Notes: generated by a model from the letters alone, not told the origin. Shown: positions 17,915 through 27,298, counted from the stretch's first letter. The stretch is 64,000 nt of DNA from JBNKWA01 sp050299555 (GCA_050299555.1 JBNKWA010000061.1:1-64000), one strand, 5' to 3'. Numbers and translations: made by a program.

Positions 17915-19390
17915 TCACACCGACATGCAGATGTACTTGATGTCGAGGTAGTCATCGATGCCGTGGCTCGAGCCCTCGCGGCCGATGCCCGATTGCTTGA
18001 CGCCACCGAAGGGTGCCACCTCGGTCGAGATCAACCCGGTATTCACCCCGACCATGCCGTATTCCAGCGCCTCGGCGACCCGCCACACGCGGCCGAGATC
18101 GCGGGCATAGAAATACGAGGCGAGGCCAAAGATCGTGTCGTTCGCCTGAGCAACCACGTCCGCCTCGTCGGTGAAACGGAACAGCGGCGCCACCGGGCCA
18201 AAGGTCTCGTCGCTCGCCACTTTCATCTCGCGGGTCACACCGGAGATCACCGTCGGCTCGAAGAACGTCCCGCCGAGGGTGCTGCGCTTGCCTCCGGTGA
18301 CGATCTCTCCGCCCTTCGCCAGCGCGTCGGCGATGTGCTCCTCGACCTTTTCCACCGCTGCCGGGTTGATCAGCGGACCCGTGTTGACGCCGTCGGCCAG
18401 GCCGTCGCCCAGCTTGAGGCCCTTGACCGCCTCGGCAAGCTTGGCCGCGAAGGCATCGTAGACCCCGTCCTGCACATAGATGCGGTTGGCGCAGACGCAG
18501 GTCTGACCGTTGTTGCGGTATTTCGAGATCATCGCGCCTTCGACGGCGGCATCGATGTCGGCATCATCAAAGACGATGAACGGCGCGTTGCCGCCGAGCT
18601 CCATCGACATCTTCATGATCTGGTCGGCGCCCTGGCGCATCAGGATGCGGCCGACTTCGGTCGATCCTGTGAAGGTCAGCTTCCTCACCTTGGGGTTCTC
18701 GCAGAACTCCTTGCCGATGGCCGAGGAGGATTTCGAGGTGATGACGCTGAACAGTCCGTCCGGCAAGCCGGCGCGTTGCGCCAGCTCGGCCATCGCCAGG
18801 GCCGACAGTGGCGTCTCGCCTGCAGGCTTGGCAATGAAGGCGCAGCCCACGGCCAGCGCCGGACCCACCTTTCGGGCGATCATGGCGTTGGGGAAGTTCC
18901 AGGGTGTGATCGAGCCGACGACACCGACCGGCTGCCGGACAACCACCAGGCGCTTGTCGCGCTGATGGCCGGGGATGGTCTCGCCATAGACCCGCTTGGC
19001 TTCTTCGGCGAACCATTCGATGAAGCTGGCGCCGTAGAGGATTTCCCCCCGCGCCTCGGCGAACGGCTTGCCCATCTCGGCGGTCAGAATGCGGGCAAGG
19101 TCGTCGGCATTGGCCAGCATCAGATCGTTCCAGGCCCGCAGGACCGCGGACCTCTCCTTTCCGGTCCGTGCTGCCCAGTCCTTCTGCGCTGCATAGGCAG
19201 CATCAATGGCGCGGGCGGTCTCGGCCCTGCCGAGGTCGGGCAGTTCGACAAGAATGTCACCACGGGCCGGATTGGTGACCGGGAAGGTCCCGCCGCCATC
19301 GGCTGCGGCCCATTTCCCGGCAAGGAATGCCTTGTCCTTGAGCAGGGAAGGGTCGCTCAGGATCGACGAAAGATCTGTGAAGTCCAGCAT
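17915..19390 (-). CDS. gabD: succinate-semialdehyde dehydrogenase, NAD(P)+
   Basis: Aldehyde dehydrogenase superfamily enzyme of 491 aa that oxidises succinate semialdehyde to succinate in GABA breakdown. Visible are the cofactor-site segment ITPWNFPNAMIARK, the glycine motif FTGSTEVGR, the glutamate in MELGGNAPFIV, the catalytic cysteine in NNGQTCVCANR and the C-terminal FGGVKQSGIGREG. The CVCANR arrangement with two nearby cysteines is usual for GabD. No transaminase gene is adjacent, so it appears to be a single-gene unit; the aldehyde preference is assigned from similarity. Confidence 0.9.
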   Translation of the reverse strand: MLDFTDLSSILSDPSLLKDKAFLAGKWAAADGGGTFPVTNPARGDILVELPDLGRAETARAIDAAYAAQKDWAARTGKERSAVLRAWNDLMLANADDLARILTAEMGKPFAEARGEILYGASFIEWFAEEAKRVYGETIPGHQRDKRLVVVRQPVGVVGSITPWNFPNAMIARKVGPALAVGCAFIAKPAGETPLSALAMAELAQRAGLPDGLFSVITSKSSSAIGKEFCENPKVRKLTFTGSTEVGRILMRQGADQIMKMSMELGGNAPFIVFDDADIDAAVEGAMISKYRNNGQTCVCANRIYVQDGVYDAFAAKLAEAVKGLKLGDGLADGVNTGPLINPAAVEKVEEHIADALAKGGEIVTGGKRSTLGGTFFEPTVISGVTREMKVASDETFGPVAPLFRFTDEADVVAQANDTIFGLASYFYARDLGRVWRVAEALEYGMVGVNTGLISTEVAPFGGVKQSGIGREGSSHGIDDYLDIKYICMSV

Positions 19391-19714
19391 GGCCCGCTCC
19401 GTCCAGACGATGGGAAGGCCGGCATCGGATCACATTGGAGAGGCAGCTTCAAGCGGCGTCCCTTCGCGAAAGGGCGTGTGGTCGCATGGTGAGCGAAGTG
19501 TGCCGGCACAGCCTCGTCCTCGTTGCCGTGTCAAGCGATCAGGAGGCGCCTGTCTGCGGCGGAGCGGATGGTCCCCCCGGCCATGCGGCCTTGGGGCCGG
19601 GTTACATTGCTGCCGGTGCTGTCAGGGCTCTTCGCTTTCAGGTTGTGCAGCCGCCCGGTGCGGGTGCGGAAGATCCGGCCCGGATCGGGCCGACTCCGTG
19701 GTACCGATTCTCGA
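19391..19714. other. intergenic region upstream of gabD
   Basis: 324 nt between the cheY-like gene and gabD. No gene is supported. It should contain the gabD promoter on the minus strand and the end of the chemotaxis operon; no T-rich terminator stands out. Confidence 0.45.
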
Positions 19715-20095
19715 TCACGTCAGGGCGCCGAGATGGGCCTCGATCGCTTCGCGCATGTCGGCAACGCTGAATGGCTTGGCGACGAAGTGGTCCACGGTCT
19801 CGTCCAACGCCCGGTCGCGATAGCTTTCCGATGTCGCAAGAAAGACCGGCGTGGCCTTCAGGACTGGATGCTCCTTGATCTTCTTTGCGAGATCTACGCC
19901 GCTCAGCCCCGGCATGTTGAGGTCGGAAATGACGCAGTCGAACTTGCGGGTGGCCATCACCTCGAGAGCGGCCTCGCCGCTGGCCGCGATCTCCACGTCC
20001 AAAACGCCCAGGCGTTTCAGGCACTGGCGCGCCAGCCCGCGCATGGTCTGTTGATCGTCGACAACGAGGACTTTCAATGCTTTTGCCTGTGGCAT
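19715..20095 (-). CDS. cheY: CheY-like response regulator (second copy)
   Basis: Single receiver domain of 126 aa. The acidic pair is in VLVVDDQQTM, the phosphoacceptor is Asp58 (VISDLNMPG), the conserved threonine position reads FLATSES and the lysine is in FVAKPFS. It is the last gene of the chemotaxis operon, 21 nt after cheB. It may act as a phosphate sink or as the motor-binding partner. It differs clearly from the first CheY of the operon, so the two are unlikely to be a recent duplication. Confidence 0.88.
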   Translation of the reverse strand: MPQAKALKVLVVDDQQTMRGLARQCLKRLGVLDVEIAASGEAALEVMATRKFDCVISDLNMPGLSGVDLAKKIKEHPVLKATPVFLATSESYRDRALDETVDHFVAKPFSVADMREAIEAHLGALT

Positions 20096-20116
20096 GTCTT
20101 GGGTACTCCTGAGTGG

Positions 20117-21220
20117 TCAGATTGCCTGCCGAATGGCAGGCATCCGCAGCGCGGCGACAATTCGTGCGGGTAGGGCTTCTATGTCCTGTTCCTCGTGGAC
20201 GGCCCCGAGTTCGCGGGCGGCGCGGGGCATGCCGTAGACGACGCAACTCTGCTCCGACTGGCCAATGCAATGTGCACCGGCGCGCCGCATGGCGAGCATG
20301 CCGTCGGCGCCATCGCGGCCCATGCCGGTAAGGATGACGCCCACCGCGCGCGGACCCGCCGCTGCAGCGACACTGGAGAACATCACGTCGACCGATGGCC
20401 GGTGGCCGGATACCGGAGCCGACGGGTCAAGCCGGGTCACCAGCTCGTTGCCGCGTCGCTCTATCTTCAAGTGCTGGATGCCAGGCGCGATGCGGATGTT
20501 TCCCGGTGCCAGGGCCTCGCCGTCTCGGGCCTCCGCAACCGTGTGAGGCAGGACGCTATCCAGCCGTGCGGCCAGGCGCGTCGTGAATTCCGGTGGCATG
20601 TGTTGAGTGATGACCACCGGCGGAAACTGTCGTGGAAGGGCGGCGAGCAGCAATGAGATGGCGCTGACGCCTCCGGTCGAGGCCCCGATGGCCAAAAGGT
20701 TGCGGGCCCAGCCCTGGAAGGAGACGGCGGATTGCGAAGGGCCGGGTTGGCCGGCGGGCGGGATCGTCGTCTGCGCTGGCCGCTGAAGTGGTGCACAACG
20801 GCGCACCCGTGCCCGCGCCGCGGCACGCACCTTCGCGCGCAGCGTCTCGCCAAAGCTGCGGATCGCATCCTGTCCTGCCGGCTTGGCGATCGCGTCAACC
20901 GCGCCGAGTTCGAGCGCATTCAGGGTGACGTCGGTGCCGGCGGCTGTCAGGGTCGAGACCATGATCACCGGCATCGGACGCAACTCCATGATCCGGCGCA
21001 GGAATTCCAGACCATTCATGCCGGGCATTTCGACGTCCAGGGTAACGACATCGGGGTTGGTTTCGCGGATCATGGCCCGCGCCTCCTGGCTGCTCCGCGC
21101 GGCACCGACCACTTGCATGTCGGCAGCGCCGCTCAGCGCATTGCTGACTATCGACAGCATCAGCTTGCTGTCGTCGACGCAGACGACACGGATTGTGGGG
21201 TTTGAGCCGACGTTCTGCAT
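20117..21220 (-). CDS. cheB: protein-glutamate methylesterase/glutamine deamidase CheB
   Basis: Chemotaxis adaptation enzyme, 367 aa, that removes methyl groups from receptors when phosphorylated by CheA. The N-terminal receiver domain (about 10-130) has Asp62 in TLDVEMPGMNG. A linker of about 45 residues leads to the esterase domain with the catalytic serine in IGASTGG, histidine in ITQHMP and aspartate in TGMGRDGADG. Its ATG shares a base with the cheD stop (TGATG at 21218-21222). Length is normal for CheB. Confidence 0.95.
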   Translation of the reverse strand: MQNVGSNPTIRVVCVDDSKLMLSIVSNALSGAADMQVVGAARSSQEARAMIRETNPDVVTLDVEMPGMNGLEFLRRIMELRPMPVIMVSTLTAAGTDVTLNALELGAVDAIAKPAGQDAIRSFGETLRAKVRAAARARVRRCAPLQRPAQTTIPPAGQPGPSQSAVSFQGWARNLLAIGASTGGVSAISLLLAALPRQFPPVVITQHMPPEFTTRLAARLDSVLPHTVAEARDGEALAPGNIRIAPGIQHLKIERRGNELVTRLDPSAPVSGHRPSVDVMFSSVAAAAGPRAVGVILTGMGRDGADGMLAMRRAGAHCIGQSEQSCVVYGMPRAARELGAVHEEQDIEALPARIVAALRMPAIRQAI

Positions 21221-21816
21221 CAGAAAAGCTCCACGCTGCCCTTCGGTTTGGTCACGGTGATCGTCCGCGAAAGCTGGGCCTCCGCGCGCACCGCACTCCG
21301 CGCCTCGGAAACCGGCAACCGCTGCACCACGGCCCGGCCGGTGTCGGGAAAGAAATAGACGCGCCGCGCCCGGTCACCGCCCAGATCCGAGGCCGCCAGG
21401 CGGATGCCTTCGTTGCGCAGGTACTCGGCCACGAAGCGCGCATTGCGCCTGCCGACGCTGTCCGGGTTGGCACTCGCAATGACGTTGCCACCACCGAAGG
21501 CCTTGGCCTCAAGTCGGTCGCGCGTTGCGCCTGTCTTGAGGATGTCGTTGATCAGCACTTCCATCGCATAGGCGCCGTAGCGAGCCGAGGCGGAGGCGGC
21601 GCTCGAACTGTCGTCATTCGGCAGCAGGAAGTGGTTGAGGCCGCCGATCCCGGTTCGCGTGTCGCGGATACACGCAGCGACGCAGGATCCGAGCAGCGTG
21701 CACACGGCCGTATTCCTGACGTCGATCACGCGATGCTCGCCGGGCAGCACCGGGACGACCATCGCGTTGAGCCGCGACTCGAAATACCCATCCTTGAGCT
21801 GTGTGCTCGCCTGCAC
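21220..21816 (-). CDS. cheD: chemoreceptor glutamine deamidase CheD
   Basis: A 198-aa CheD protein that deamidates receptor glutamines. Motifs include the catalytic-cysteine region TLLGSCVAACIRD, then GGLNHFLLP, YGAYAMEVLI and the histidine/threonine-like region around AKAFGGGNV. I chose the GTG at 21816: an excellent GGAGGAAG site lies just ahead of it and it begins four bases from the cheR stop. A longer ATG frame from 21912 would overlap cheR by 95 nt and adds a low-complexity tail that is not part of the family. Confidence 0.9.
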   Translation of the reverse strand: MQASTQLKDGYFESRLNAMVVPVLPGEHRVIDVRNTAVCTLLGSCVAACIRDTRTGIGGLNHFLLPNDDSSSAASASARYGAYAMEVLINDILKTGATRDRLEAKAFGGGNVIASANPDSVGRRNARFVAEYLRNEGIRLAASDLGGDRARRVYFFPDTGRAVVQRLPVSEARSAVRAEAQLSRTITVTKPKGSVELF

Positions 21817-21817
21817 T

Positions 21818-22672
21818 TCACTTCCTCCGGTAGATTGTGCGGCCGAGGCCGGCGAGCTTCTTGTGCTCGCCAAGGATGGATTCGGAATGCCCGAGGTAAA
21901 GGAAACCTCCACTCGGTAGCAGCTCGGCGAACCGGTCGATGATCCGGGCTTTGGTTTGCGCGTCGAAGTAGATCAGCACGTTCCGGCAAAAAATGGCGTT
22001 GAAAGGGCCCTTGACCGGCCAGTCATGCAGTAGATTCAAGGGCAGGAACGAAATCATCCGGCGCACGTCGGCGGCAACTTCAACCATGCCGGCCTGCGCT
22101 GGCCTCAGCCACCGTTTGGCATCAGCTGGCACGGTTGTCGTCCTGCTGGATTCATAGAGCCCGGCCTTGCCGCGCGCCAGCACGTTGGTGTCGATGTCGG
22201 TTGCCAGTATCCGGAAGTCGCCGGGGAGCCGCTTACCCAACCGGAACAAGGCAAGCGCGATCGAATAGGGCTCCTCACCCGTGGAACAACCGGCACTCCA
22301 AACCCGCAACCGTGATTCACCGGCGGCGAGCACCGGCACGACCACGTGTTCCGTGAAGTGCTCAAAGTGATGCGCTTCACGAAAAAACGAGGTGAGGTTG
22401 GTAGTCAGTGCATTGGAAAAGGCTTCCAGCTCGGCGCTATCCGTGCCTGCGTCCAGGTGGTCAAGATAGTCGGAGAAACTGGAGAAGCCGCGGGCATGAA
22501 GCCGTCGGCTCAGCCGCGAGATCACCATCTGGCGCTTGTGTGCCTGCAACACGATCCCGGAAGTGGCGAAGACCCGGTCGACGACCCGTTGAAAGTCCTG
22601 ATCCGACAGGACCAGAGCCGGCATCTCGTTGGTTGCCGACTTCGTCAAACCGGAACTGACACTCGTGTTCAC
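21818..22672 (-). CDS. cheR: chemotaxis protein methyltransferase CheR
   Basis: SAM-dependent methyltransferase of chemoreceptor glutamates, 284 aa. The N-terminal helical domain (about 20-85) is followed by the catalytic domain with FFREAHHF, the SAM-binding VWSAGCSTGEEPYSIA, LATDIDTNVL and the FCRNVLIYFD segment, ending in GHSES. All are typical of CheR. It lies between cheW (14 nt upstream) and cheD. Confidence 0.95.
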   Translation of the reverse strand: MNTSVSSGLTKSATNEMPALVLSDQDFQRVVDRVFATSGIVLQAHKRQMVISRLSRRLHARGFSSFSDYLDHLDAGTDSAELEAFSNALTTNLTSFFREAHHFEHFTEHVVVPVLAAGESRLRVWSAGCSTGEEPYSIALALFRLGKRLPGDFRILATDIDTNVLARGKAGLYESSRTTTVPADAKRWLRPAQAGMVEVAADVRRMISFLPLNLLHDWPVKGPFNAIFCRNVLIYFDAQTKARIIDRFAELLPSGGFLYLGHSESILGEHKKLAGLGRTIYRRK

Positions 22673-22686
22673 GGATGTGGTCCCGA

Positions 22687-23184
22687 TCAGAGCATATTCG
22701 GTTCGTCGGACGGAAACAGCGTGCCGAGCTCCAGCAGGGCCACCATGTCGTCATCCGTATTGACCAGGCCGCTGATCGACGAGGTATCGCCCATCGACGG
22801 GCCGGAAGGCACGGGGCGGATATCCTCGGAGGGGACGGTGATGATGTCGGAGACCGCGTCGACGAGGATCCCGACGGTCTTGGTACCGATCCAGACGATG
22901 ACGATGACGTGGTTCTCGGACGGCTCGGTCAGGGCGCCTCTGAGGCGCGCGCGGAGATCGTGCACAGGTACGATCGTGCCACGAAGGTTCAACACGCCAC
23001 GCGTGTGCAGCGGTTGGTTCGGCAGTGCTGTCGCCGGGGACCATTGCTTGATCTCGCGCACGAGGTTGATGTCGACGCCATATGTCCGGCCGTCCACGAG
23101 GAACGTGACGTACTGCCTCGGGCGCGCCGACTGCCGGTCCGCTGCGGCTTGTCCGCTTTCGATATCAAGTGTCAAGTCGTTCAT
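22687..23184 (-). CDS. cheW: chemotaxis coupling protein CheW
   Basis: Scaffold protein of 165 aa that links CheA to receptors. After a hydrophilic start the CheW domain runs from about residue 24 (YVTFLVDGRTYGVDINLVREI) through GVLNLRGTIVPVHDLR, VGILVDAVSDI and ISGLVNTDDDMVALLELG. Its ATG overlaps the cheA stop in ATGA (23181-23184), so production is coupled to CheA. Confidence 0.95.
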   Translation of the reverse strand: MNDLTLDIESGQAAADRQSARPRQYVTFLVDGRTYGVDINLVREIKQWSPATALPNQPLHTRGVLNLRGTIVPVHDLRARLRGALTEPSENHVIVIVWIGTKTVGILVDAVSDIITVPSEDIRPVPSGPSMGDTSSISGLVNTDDDMVALLELGTLFPSDEPNML

Positions 23185-25388
23185 AGGAACACCTCCTGAG
23201 AAAGGGCTTCTCCGCCCATGGAGATCAGAGACGGTACGTCGAGAATCAGCGCTACGTGGCCGTCGCCGAGAATGGTCGCGCCGGCGATGCCTTCGACGCG
23301 CTGGAAGTTGGCTTCGAGGCTCTTCAGCACCACCTGCCGCTGGCCAACGAGATCCTCGACCCTCAGCGCGACCAGACCGATGGTCTCGGTGTCGACGACG
23401 ATGGCCATGTTGTCCTGGTTGGCGTCGCCCGGCATGTTGAGGGCGCTGCGCAGGTTGATCAGGCGCAAGTACTCGCCGCGGCGCTCAAGCAATGTCGATT
23501 CATCCGGCAGCCGGCGGACGGTGCAGGTGTCGATCTTGACCGCCTCGACCACGCTGGAAAGCGGCAGGATGAATTGTTGGCCGGCGACACGGATCGTCAT
23601 GCCGTCCATGACCGCCAGCGTCAGTGGCAGCGTGATGTTGAACTCGGTGCCCTTGCCGGGCGTGTTCTTCAGCGAGCAGCGGCCGCCAAGGCTCTGGATC
23701 TTCTTCTTCACCACGTCCATGCCGACACCGCGACCGGAAACCGAGGAGATGGTTTCGGCGGTCGAGAATCCCGGATGGAAGATCAGCTGGTCGATCTCTT
23801 CCGGCGACAGCACATCGTCGGCGCCGACAAGGCCACGCTCGACGGCCTTCTTCAGCACCCGGTCGCGGTTTACGCCACGGCCGTCATCGGCGACGGTGAT
23901 GATGACCCGCTCGCCCCGGTGTTCGGCGGACAGACGGATGTGGCCGGTCCTGGGCTTGCTGGCCGCGGCGCGCCCCTGCGAGTCCTCGATGCCGTGATCC
24001 ATCGAGTTGCGCAGCATGTGCGTCAGCGGCTCCGACAGCTCCTCGATGACGGTGGTGTCGACCTCGGTCTGCTCGCCGGAAAGCTCCAGTCGGACGTCCT
24101 TGCCCAGCTTTTCGGCCAGATCCCGGACAATCCGCGGCATGCGGCTGAAGACGGCCTTGACCGGTTGCGCCCGGATGGCCATCACGCTTTCCTGCAGTTC
24201 GCGTAGCTGCCGGGACATTGCATCGACCGCATGGCTCAGCTCAAGCTCGTCGTTGCTGTCGCGCTCGGCGATGCGTTGGGCCAGCCCGGCCTGGGTTATG
24301 AGCATTTCGCCGACCAGGTTCACAAGCCGGTCGATACGCGTCAATTCCACGCGGAGCGACTTTTGTGGGCCGCCGCGCCCACCGCCCGGTGGTGCAGCGC
24401 CGGCGCTGGCGCCACCTCCGTTCCCGCCGTTGGCGGCATCTTGCCTGGCAGGAGGCTGTGCCTGGGTCGCCTCGCTTGGCACTGGATCCTGCGCGAGGCT
24501 GGCGTCGGCCGTCTGATCTTCATCCGACATCTTGTCCGATGCCTCGGCGGCCGGCTCGGGCGCCGGCTCGATGCTGGCGGGCTCAGCCGGGTTCTCCGCC
24601 CCGACGGGTTCGATGTCCGCGGTCAGCCTGTACATTTCGAAGAAGGCGTCGAGTTCACTCTTGGACTTGTCGGTCTGGAAGGTCAGCTCCCATTCCAGGG
24701 GGCACTCCATCGGGTCGAAATCCGCTATGCCCGGCACTTCGCCGCTGACCTTGCTTGAGGTCAGTCCCAGGGCCCTCGCAGCCCGCATCAGCTTCAGTGG
24801 GTCATGCCCGGAGCGCAGGTGATCGGGGCCGGGGCGGTAGCGGAAAACATACTCCTGAAGTGCCGGCCCGTCGCCGCCGCCGGCGGTTTCTCCGTCATCC
24901 AGGGAGTCTGCGGTGGTTTCGCCACTCGCGGAGGGTTCGAGGCCGCCACTTGCCTCATCTTCCTGGGCGAGCGATTCCTCGGGCACTTCCTCGGCGCCCG
25001 TCGCCAAGTTGGCAAGGACCTCAAGCTCGTGTCTGACCTTGTCGAGATTCTCGCGCGGTGGCTCAGCCCGTTCGCGTGCCTTTTCGACAAGCATGACCAT
25101 GATGTCGCCGGCCCGGAGCAGGGTCAGGCCGATTTCCTCCGTCAAGTCGAGCTCGTGCGAACGAACGCGATCCATGACGGTTTCGAAAACGTGCGCGAAG
25201 TTGATCAGGTCGTTGAAGCCGAATGCCGCAGCACCGCCCTTGACCGAGTGCACCGCCCGGAAGGCAGCGTTCACCGTCTCGTCGTCGCCGTTACCCTCGG
25301 CCAAATCGTCGAGGTGCTCCTGGAGCGTGCTCAGTAGCTCCTGGCACTCCTCGAAGAAGAGACCTTCAAAGTCCTCATCATCGTCCAT
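23181..25388 (-). CDS. cheA: chemotaxis histidine kinase CheA
   Basis: Sensor kinase core of 735 aa. The P1 phosphotransfer domain has His47 in AVHSVKGGAAAFGF. A long acidic and proline/alanine-rich linker (about 130-345) contains a second-messenger-binding-like P2 region. Then come the P3 dimerisation helices, the P4 ATPase with N box (HMLRNSMDHGIED), G1 (VADDGRGVNRD) and G2 (SGRGVGMDVVKKKI), and the CheW-like P5 domain at the C-terminus. All catalytic motifs are intact. It is preceded by cheY (12 nt) and coupled to cheW. Confidence 0.96.
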   Translation of the reverse strand: MDDDEDFEGLFFEECQELLSTLQEHLDDLAEGNGDDETVNAAFRAVHSVKGGAAAFGFNDLINFAHVFETVMDRVRSHELDLTEEIGLTLLRAGDIMVMLVEKARERAEPPRENLDKVRHELEVLANLATGAEEVPEESLAQEDEASGGLEPSASGETTADSLDDGETAGGGDGPALQEYVFRYRPGPDHLRSGHDPLKLMRAARALGLTSSKVSGEVPGIADFDPMECPLEWELTFQTDKSKSELDAFFEMYRLTADIEPVGAENPAEPASIEPAPEPAAEASDKMSDEDQTADASLAQDPVPSEATQAQPPARQDAANGGNGGGASAGAAPPGGGRGGPQKSLRVELTRIDRLVNLVGEMLITQAGLAQRIAERDSNDELELSHAVDAMSRQLRELQESVMAIRAQPVKAVFSRMPRIVRDLAEKLGKDVRLELSGEQTEVDTTVIEELSEPLTHMLRNSMDHGIEDSQGRAAASKPRTGHIRLSAEHRGERVIITVADDGRGVNRDRVLKKAVERGLVGADDVLSPEEIDQLIFHPGFSTAETISSVSGRGVGMDVVKKKIQSLGGRCSLKNTPGKGTEFNITLPLTLAVMDGMTIRVAGQQFILPLSSVVEAVKIDTCTVRRLPDESTLLERRGEYLRLINLRSALNMPGDANQDNMAIVVDTETIGLVALRVEDLVGQRQVVLKSLEANFQRVEGIAGATILGDGHVALILDVPSLISMGGEALSQEVFL

Positions 25389-25400
25389 GGGATCCGCCTG

Positions 25401-25760
25401 TTAGGCCAGTTGTTCCACGAGCCCGAGAATCTGCTCGGGGTCGAAGGGTTTGGTGAGCCAGCCGGTAGCCTTGACCTGACGGGCCCGGTCCTTGAGCGCC
25501 TGCGCCGTTTCCGTTGTCAGCAGCAGCATCGGCAAGTCGCGGCCTTGCGGCTCTTTCCGGGCCGCCTCGATGAAGTCCAGCCCGTTCATTCGCGGCATGT
25601 TGAGGTCTGTGATGACCATGTCGGGCTGATGGGCGCGCAGGGCTTCCAGCGCCTCGACCCCGTCGCAGGCCAGCACCACCTCGTGGCCACCTTTTCGCAG
25701 GCAGTCGGCCAACATTGCTCTGAGCGCACGGGTGTCATCGACGGCAAGCACTCGGCTCAT
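25401..25760 (-). CDS. cheY: chemotaxis response regulator CheY
   Basis: Receiver-only protein, 119 aa, the likely output regulator of CheA. Acidic pocket in VLAVDDTRA, phosphoacceptor Asp52 in VITDLNMPRMNG, threonine in LLTTET and lysine in WLTKPFDP. The start at 25760 overlaps the stop of the STAS gene (ATGA at 25757-25760); longer frames upstream are other genes read in the same phase. Confidence 0.93.
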   Translation of the reverse strand: MSRVLAVDDTRALRAMLADCLRKGGHEVVLACDGVEALEALRAHQPDMVITDLNMPRMNGLDFIEAARKEPQGRDLPMLLLTTETAQALKDRARQVKATGWLTKPFDPEQILGLVEQLA

Positions 25761-26071
25761 GCGCGGAACTCCATCTTCATAAGGTCCTGAAACAGACCGA
25801 GGTCCGAGAAGGCATCGACGAAGGCATCGGTCGGACTGACGACGATCGCCGGTGGCGTTGCTGCCTCGCGTGAGCGCACGGCCGCAACCAATGTCAGCAG
25901 GTAGGGTGTCGAGACGTCCTCGGCCGCGGTCGCATCGATCGACAGCTCGCTGTCGATGGGCAGATCGCGCAGACGATTGGCCAATTCGGTCGCATCGCTG
26001 AGTCGCGCCTTGTTGGGCACGACCACCTGACCGTCGCCGGATATCTTCTTGCGTGGCTTGCCGGCCGTCAT
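25757..26071 (-). CDS. STAS-domain protein heading the chemotaxis operon
   Basis: A 104-aa protein read as MTAGKPRKK to LMKMEFRA. The pattern (VVVPNKARLSDATELANRLRDL, then SIDATAAEDVSTPYLLTLVAA, then SDLGLFQDLM) fits the STAS fold used by anti-sigma-factor antagonists and by CheX/CheZ-like accessory proteins in alphaproteobacterial che operons. The usual phosphorylated serine position falls near AEDVSTPYL. The start at 26071 has GGAG nine bases upstream; a longer frame to 26149 lacks support. It is the first gene of the operon. The role is inferred from domain and place. Confidence 0.75.
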   Translation of the reverse strand: MTAGKPRKKISGDGQVVVPNKARLSDATELANRLRDLPIDSELSIDATAAEDVSTPYLLTLVAAVRSREAATPPAIVVSPTDAFVDAFSDLGLFQDLMKMEFRA

Positions 26072-26249
26072 TGGCCAGCTCCGACACGCTGGGAAATCGA
26101 ATTCTTTTCTGGCCGCATGACACACTCCCGAACCGCACAGTCGAGTCACCAGACCCGATCCGTGTCCGAAATGACGGGCGATCTATGGCGGATGAAGGTT
26201 TAGGGCGGTTTAATTGCCCAAGCGGATTGTCGGGCGTGTTGTCGACATG

Positions 26250-26274
26250 AAAAGGGCGGCCCGAGGCCGCCCCC
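26250..26274 (-). terminator. rho-independent terminator of gap
   Basis: Stem GGGCGGCC / GGCCGCCC with a 3-nt loop (26254-26272). Read on the minus strand the stem is followed by TTTTCATG, giving a short T-run. It lies 23 nt beyond the gap stop codon, in the right place to end the glpK/gap side of the locus. Confidence 0.8.
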
Positions 26275-26296
26275 TTACCCGGTCGTGAAGTTGGGT

Positions 26297-27298
26297 TCAG
26301 CCCAGCCGCGCCATCGCCACGGCGGTGTCGGCCATGCGGTTGGAGAAACCCCACTCGTTGTCGTACCAGCTGAGGATCCGCAGCAGCCCGCCCGGCAGAA
26401 CCTTGGTTTGCTGAGCCGCGAAGGTGGACGAGTTGCCGTTGTGGTTGAAATCGGACGACACCAGCGGCTCGTCGCTGTAGCCGAGGACGCCCTTCAGCGG
26501 CCCGTCGCTGGCCGCCTTCATGGCTGCGTTGACTGCTTCGACGCTCACGTCCTTGTCGACCACCACCTTCAGATCCACGCAGCTCACGTTCGGGGTCGGC
26601 ACACGAATCGCCGAACCGTCGAGCTTGCCGGCAAGCTCGGGCAGGACCAGGCCCAGCGCCTTGGCTGCGCCGGTCGAGGTGGGGATCATGCTGAGCGCCG
26701 CGGCCCGGCCCCGGTAGAGATCCTTGTGCAGCGTGTCGAGCGTCGGCTGGTCGCCGGTGTAGGCATGGATCGTGGTCATGTAGCCGGTCTTGATCCCGAA
26801 GGAGTCGTTCAGCACCTTGGCGACCGGAGCCAGGCAGTTGGTCGTGCACGAGCCGTTGGAGACCACCTTGTCTCCGGCCTCCAGCGTGTGGTCGTTGACC
26901 CCGAAGACGATGGTCTTGTCGGCCTTGTCACCGGGCGCGGAAATCAGCACCCGACGGGAGCCGTTCTCCAGGTGCATCGCCGCCTTGTCGCGGGCCGTGA
27001 AGATGCCGGTGCACTCCAGCGCCACGTCGACACCCTGCCACGGCAGGGCCTTGGGGTCGCGCTCGGCCGTCACCGTGATCGGTCCGCTGCCGAGGTCGAT
27101 GGTATCGCCCTTCACGGTCACCGTGCCCGGAAAGCGGCCGTGGACGCTGTCGTAGCGCAGCAGGTGGGCGTTGGTTTCCACCGGGCCGAGGTCGTTGATC
27201 GCCACGACCTCGATATCGCTGCGTCCAGTCTCGGCGATCGCCCGCAGAACGTTGCGGCCGATGCGTCCGAATCCATTGATGGCAACCTTGACGGTCAT
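26297..27298 (-). CDS. gap: type I glyceraldehyde-3-phosphate dehydrogenase
   Basis: Central glycolytic/gluconeogenic enzyme, 333 aa, cytoplasmic. The NAD-binding start is VAINGFGRIGRNVLRAI, with the nucleophile cysteine in NGSCTTNCLAP and the histidine in TTIHAYTGDQ. The C-terminus DNEWGFSNRMADT is typical of the family. The ATG at 27298 opens the Rossmann domain at once; the longer frame overlaps glpK. It follows glpK by 16 nt in the same direction and ends at a good terminator, so the two are probably co-transcribed. Confidence 0.96.
   Translation of the reverse strand: MTVKVAINGFGRIGRNVLRAIAETGRSDIEVVAINDLGPVETNAHLLRYDSVHGRFPGTVTVKGDTIDLGSGPITVTAERDPKALPWQGVDVALECTGIFTARDKAAMHLENGSRRVLISAPGDKADKTIVFGVNDHTLEAGDKVVSNGSCTTNCLAPVAKVLNDSFGIKTGYMTTIHAYTGDQPTLDTLHKDLYRGRAAALSMIPTSTGAAKALGLVLPELAGKLDGSAIRVPTPNVSCVDLKVVVDKDVSVEAVNAAMKAASDGPLKGVLGYSDEPLVSSDFNHNGNSSTFAAQQTKVLPGGLLRILSWYDNEWGFSNRMADTAVAMARLG

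Noticed and set aside
21817..21912. CheD start at ATG 21912
   Set aside because: It would overlap cheR by 95 nt and add a non-conserved tail, while a GTG with an excellent ribosome site stands at 21816.
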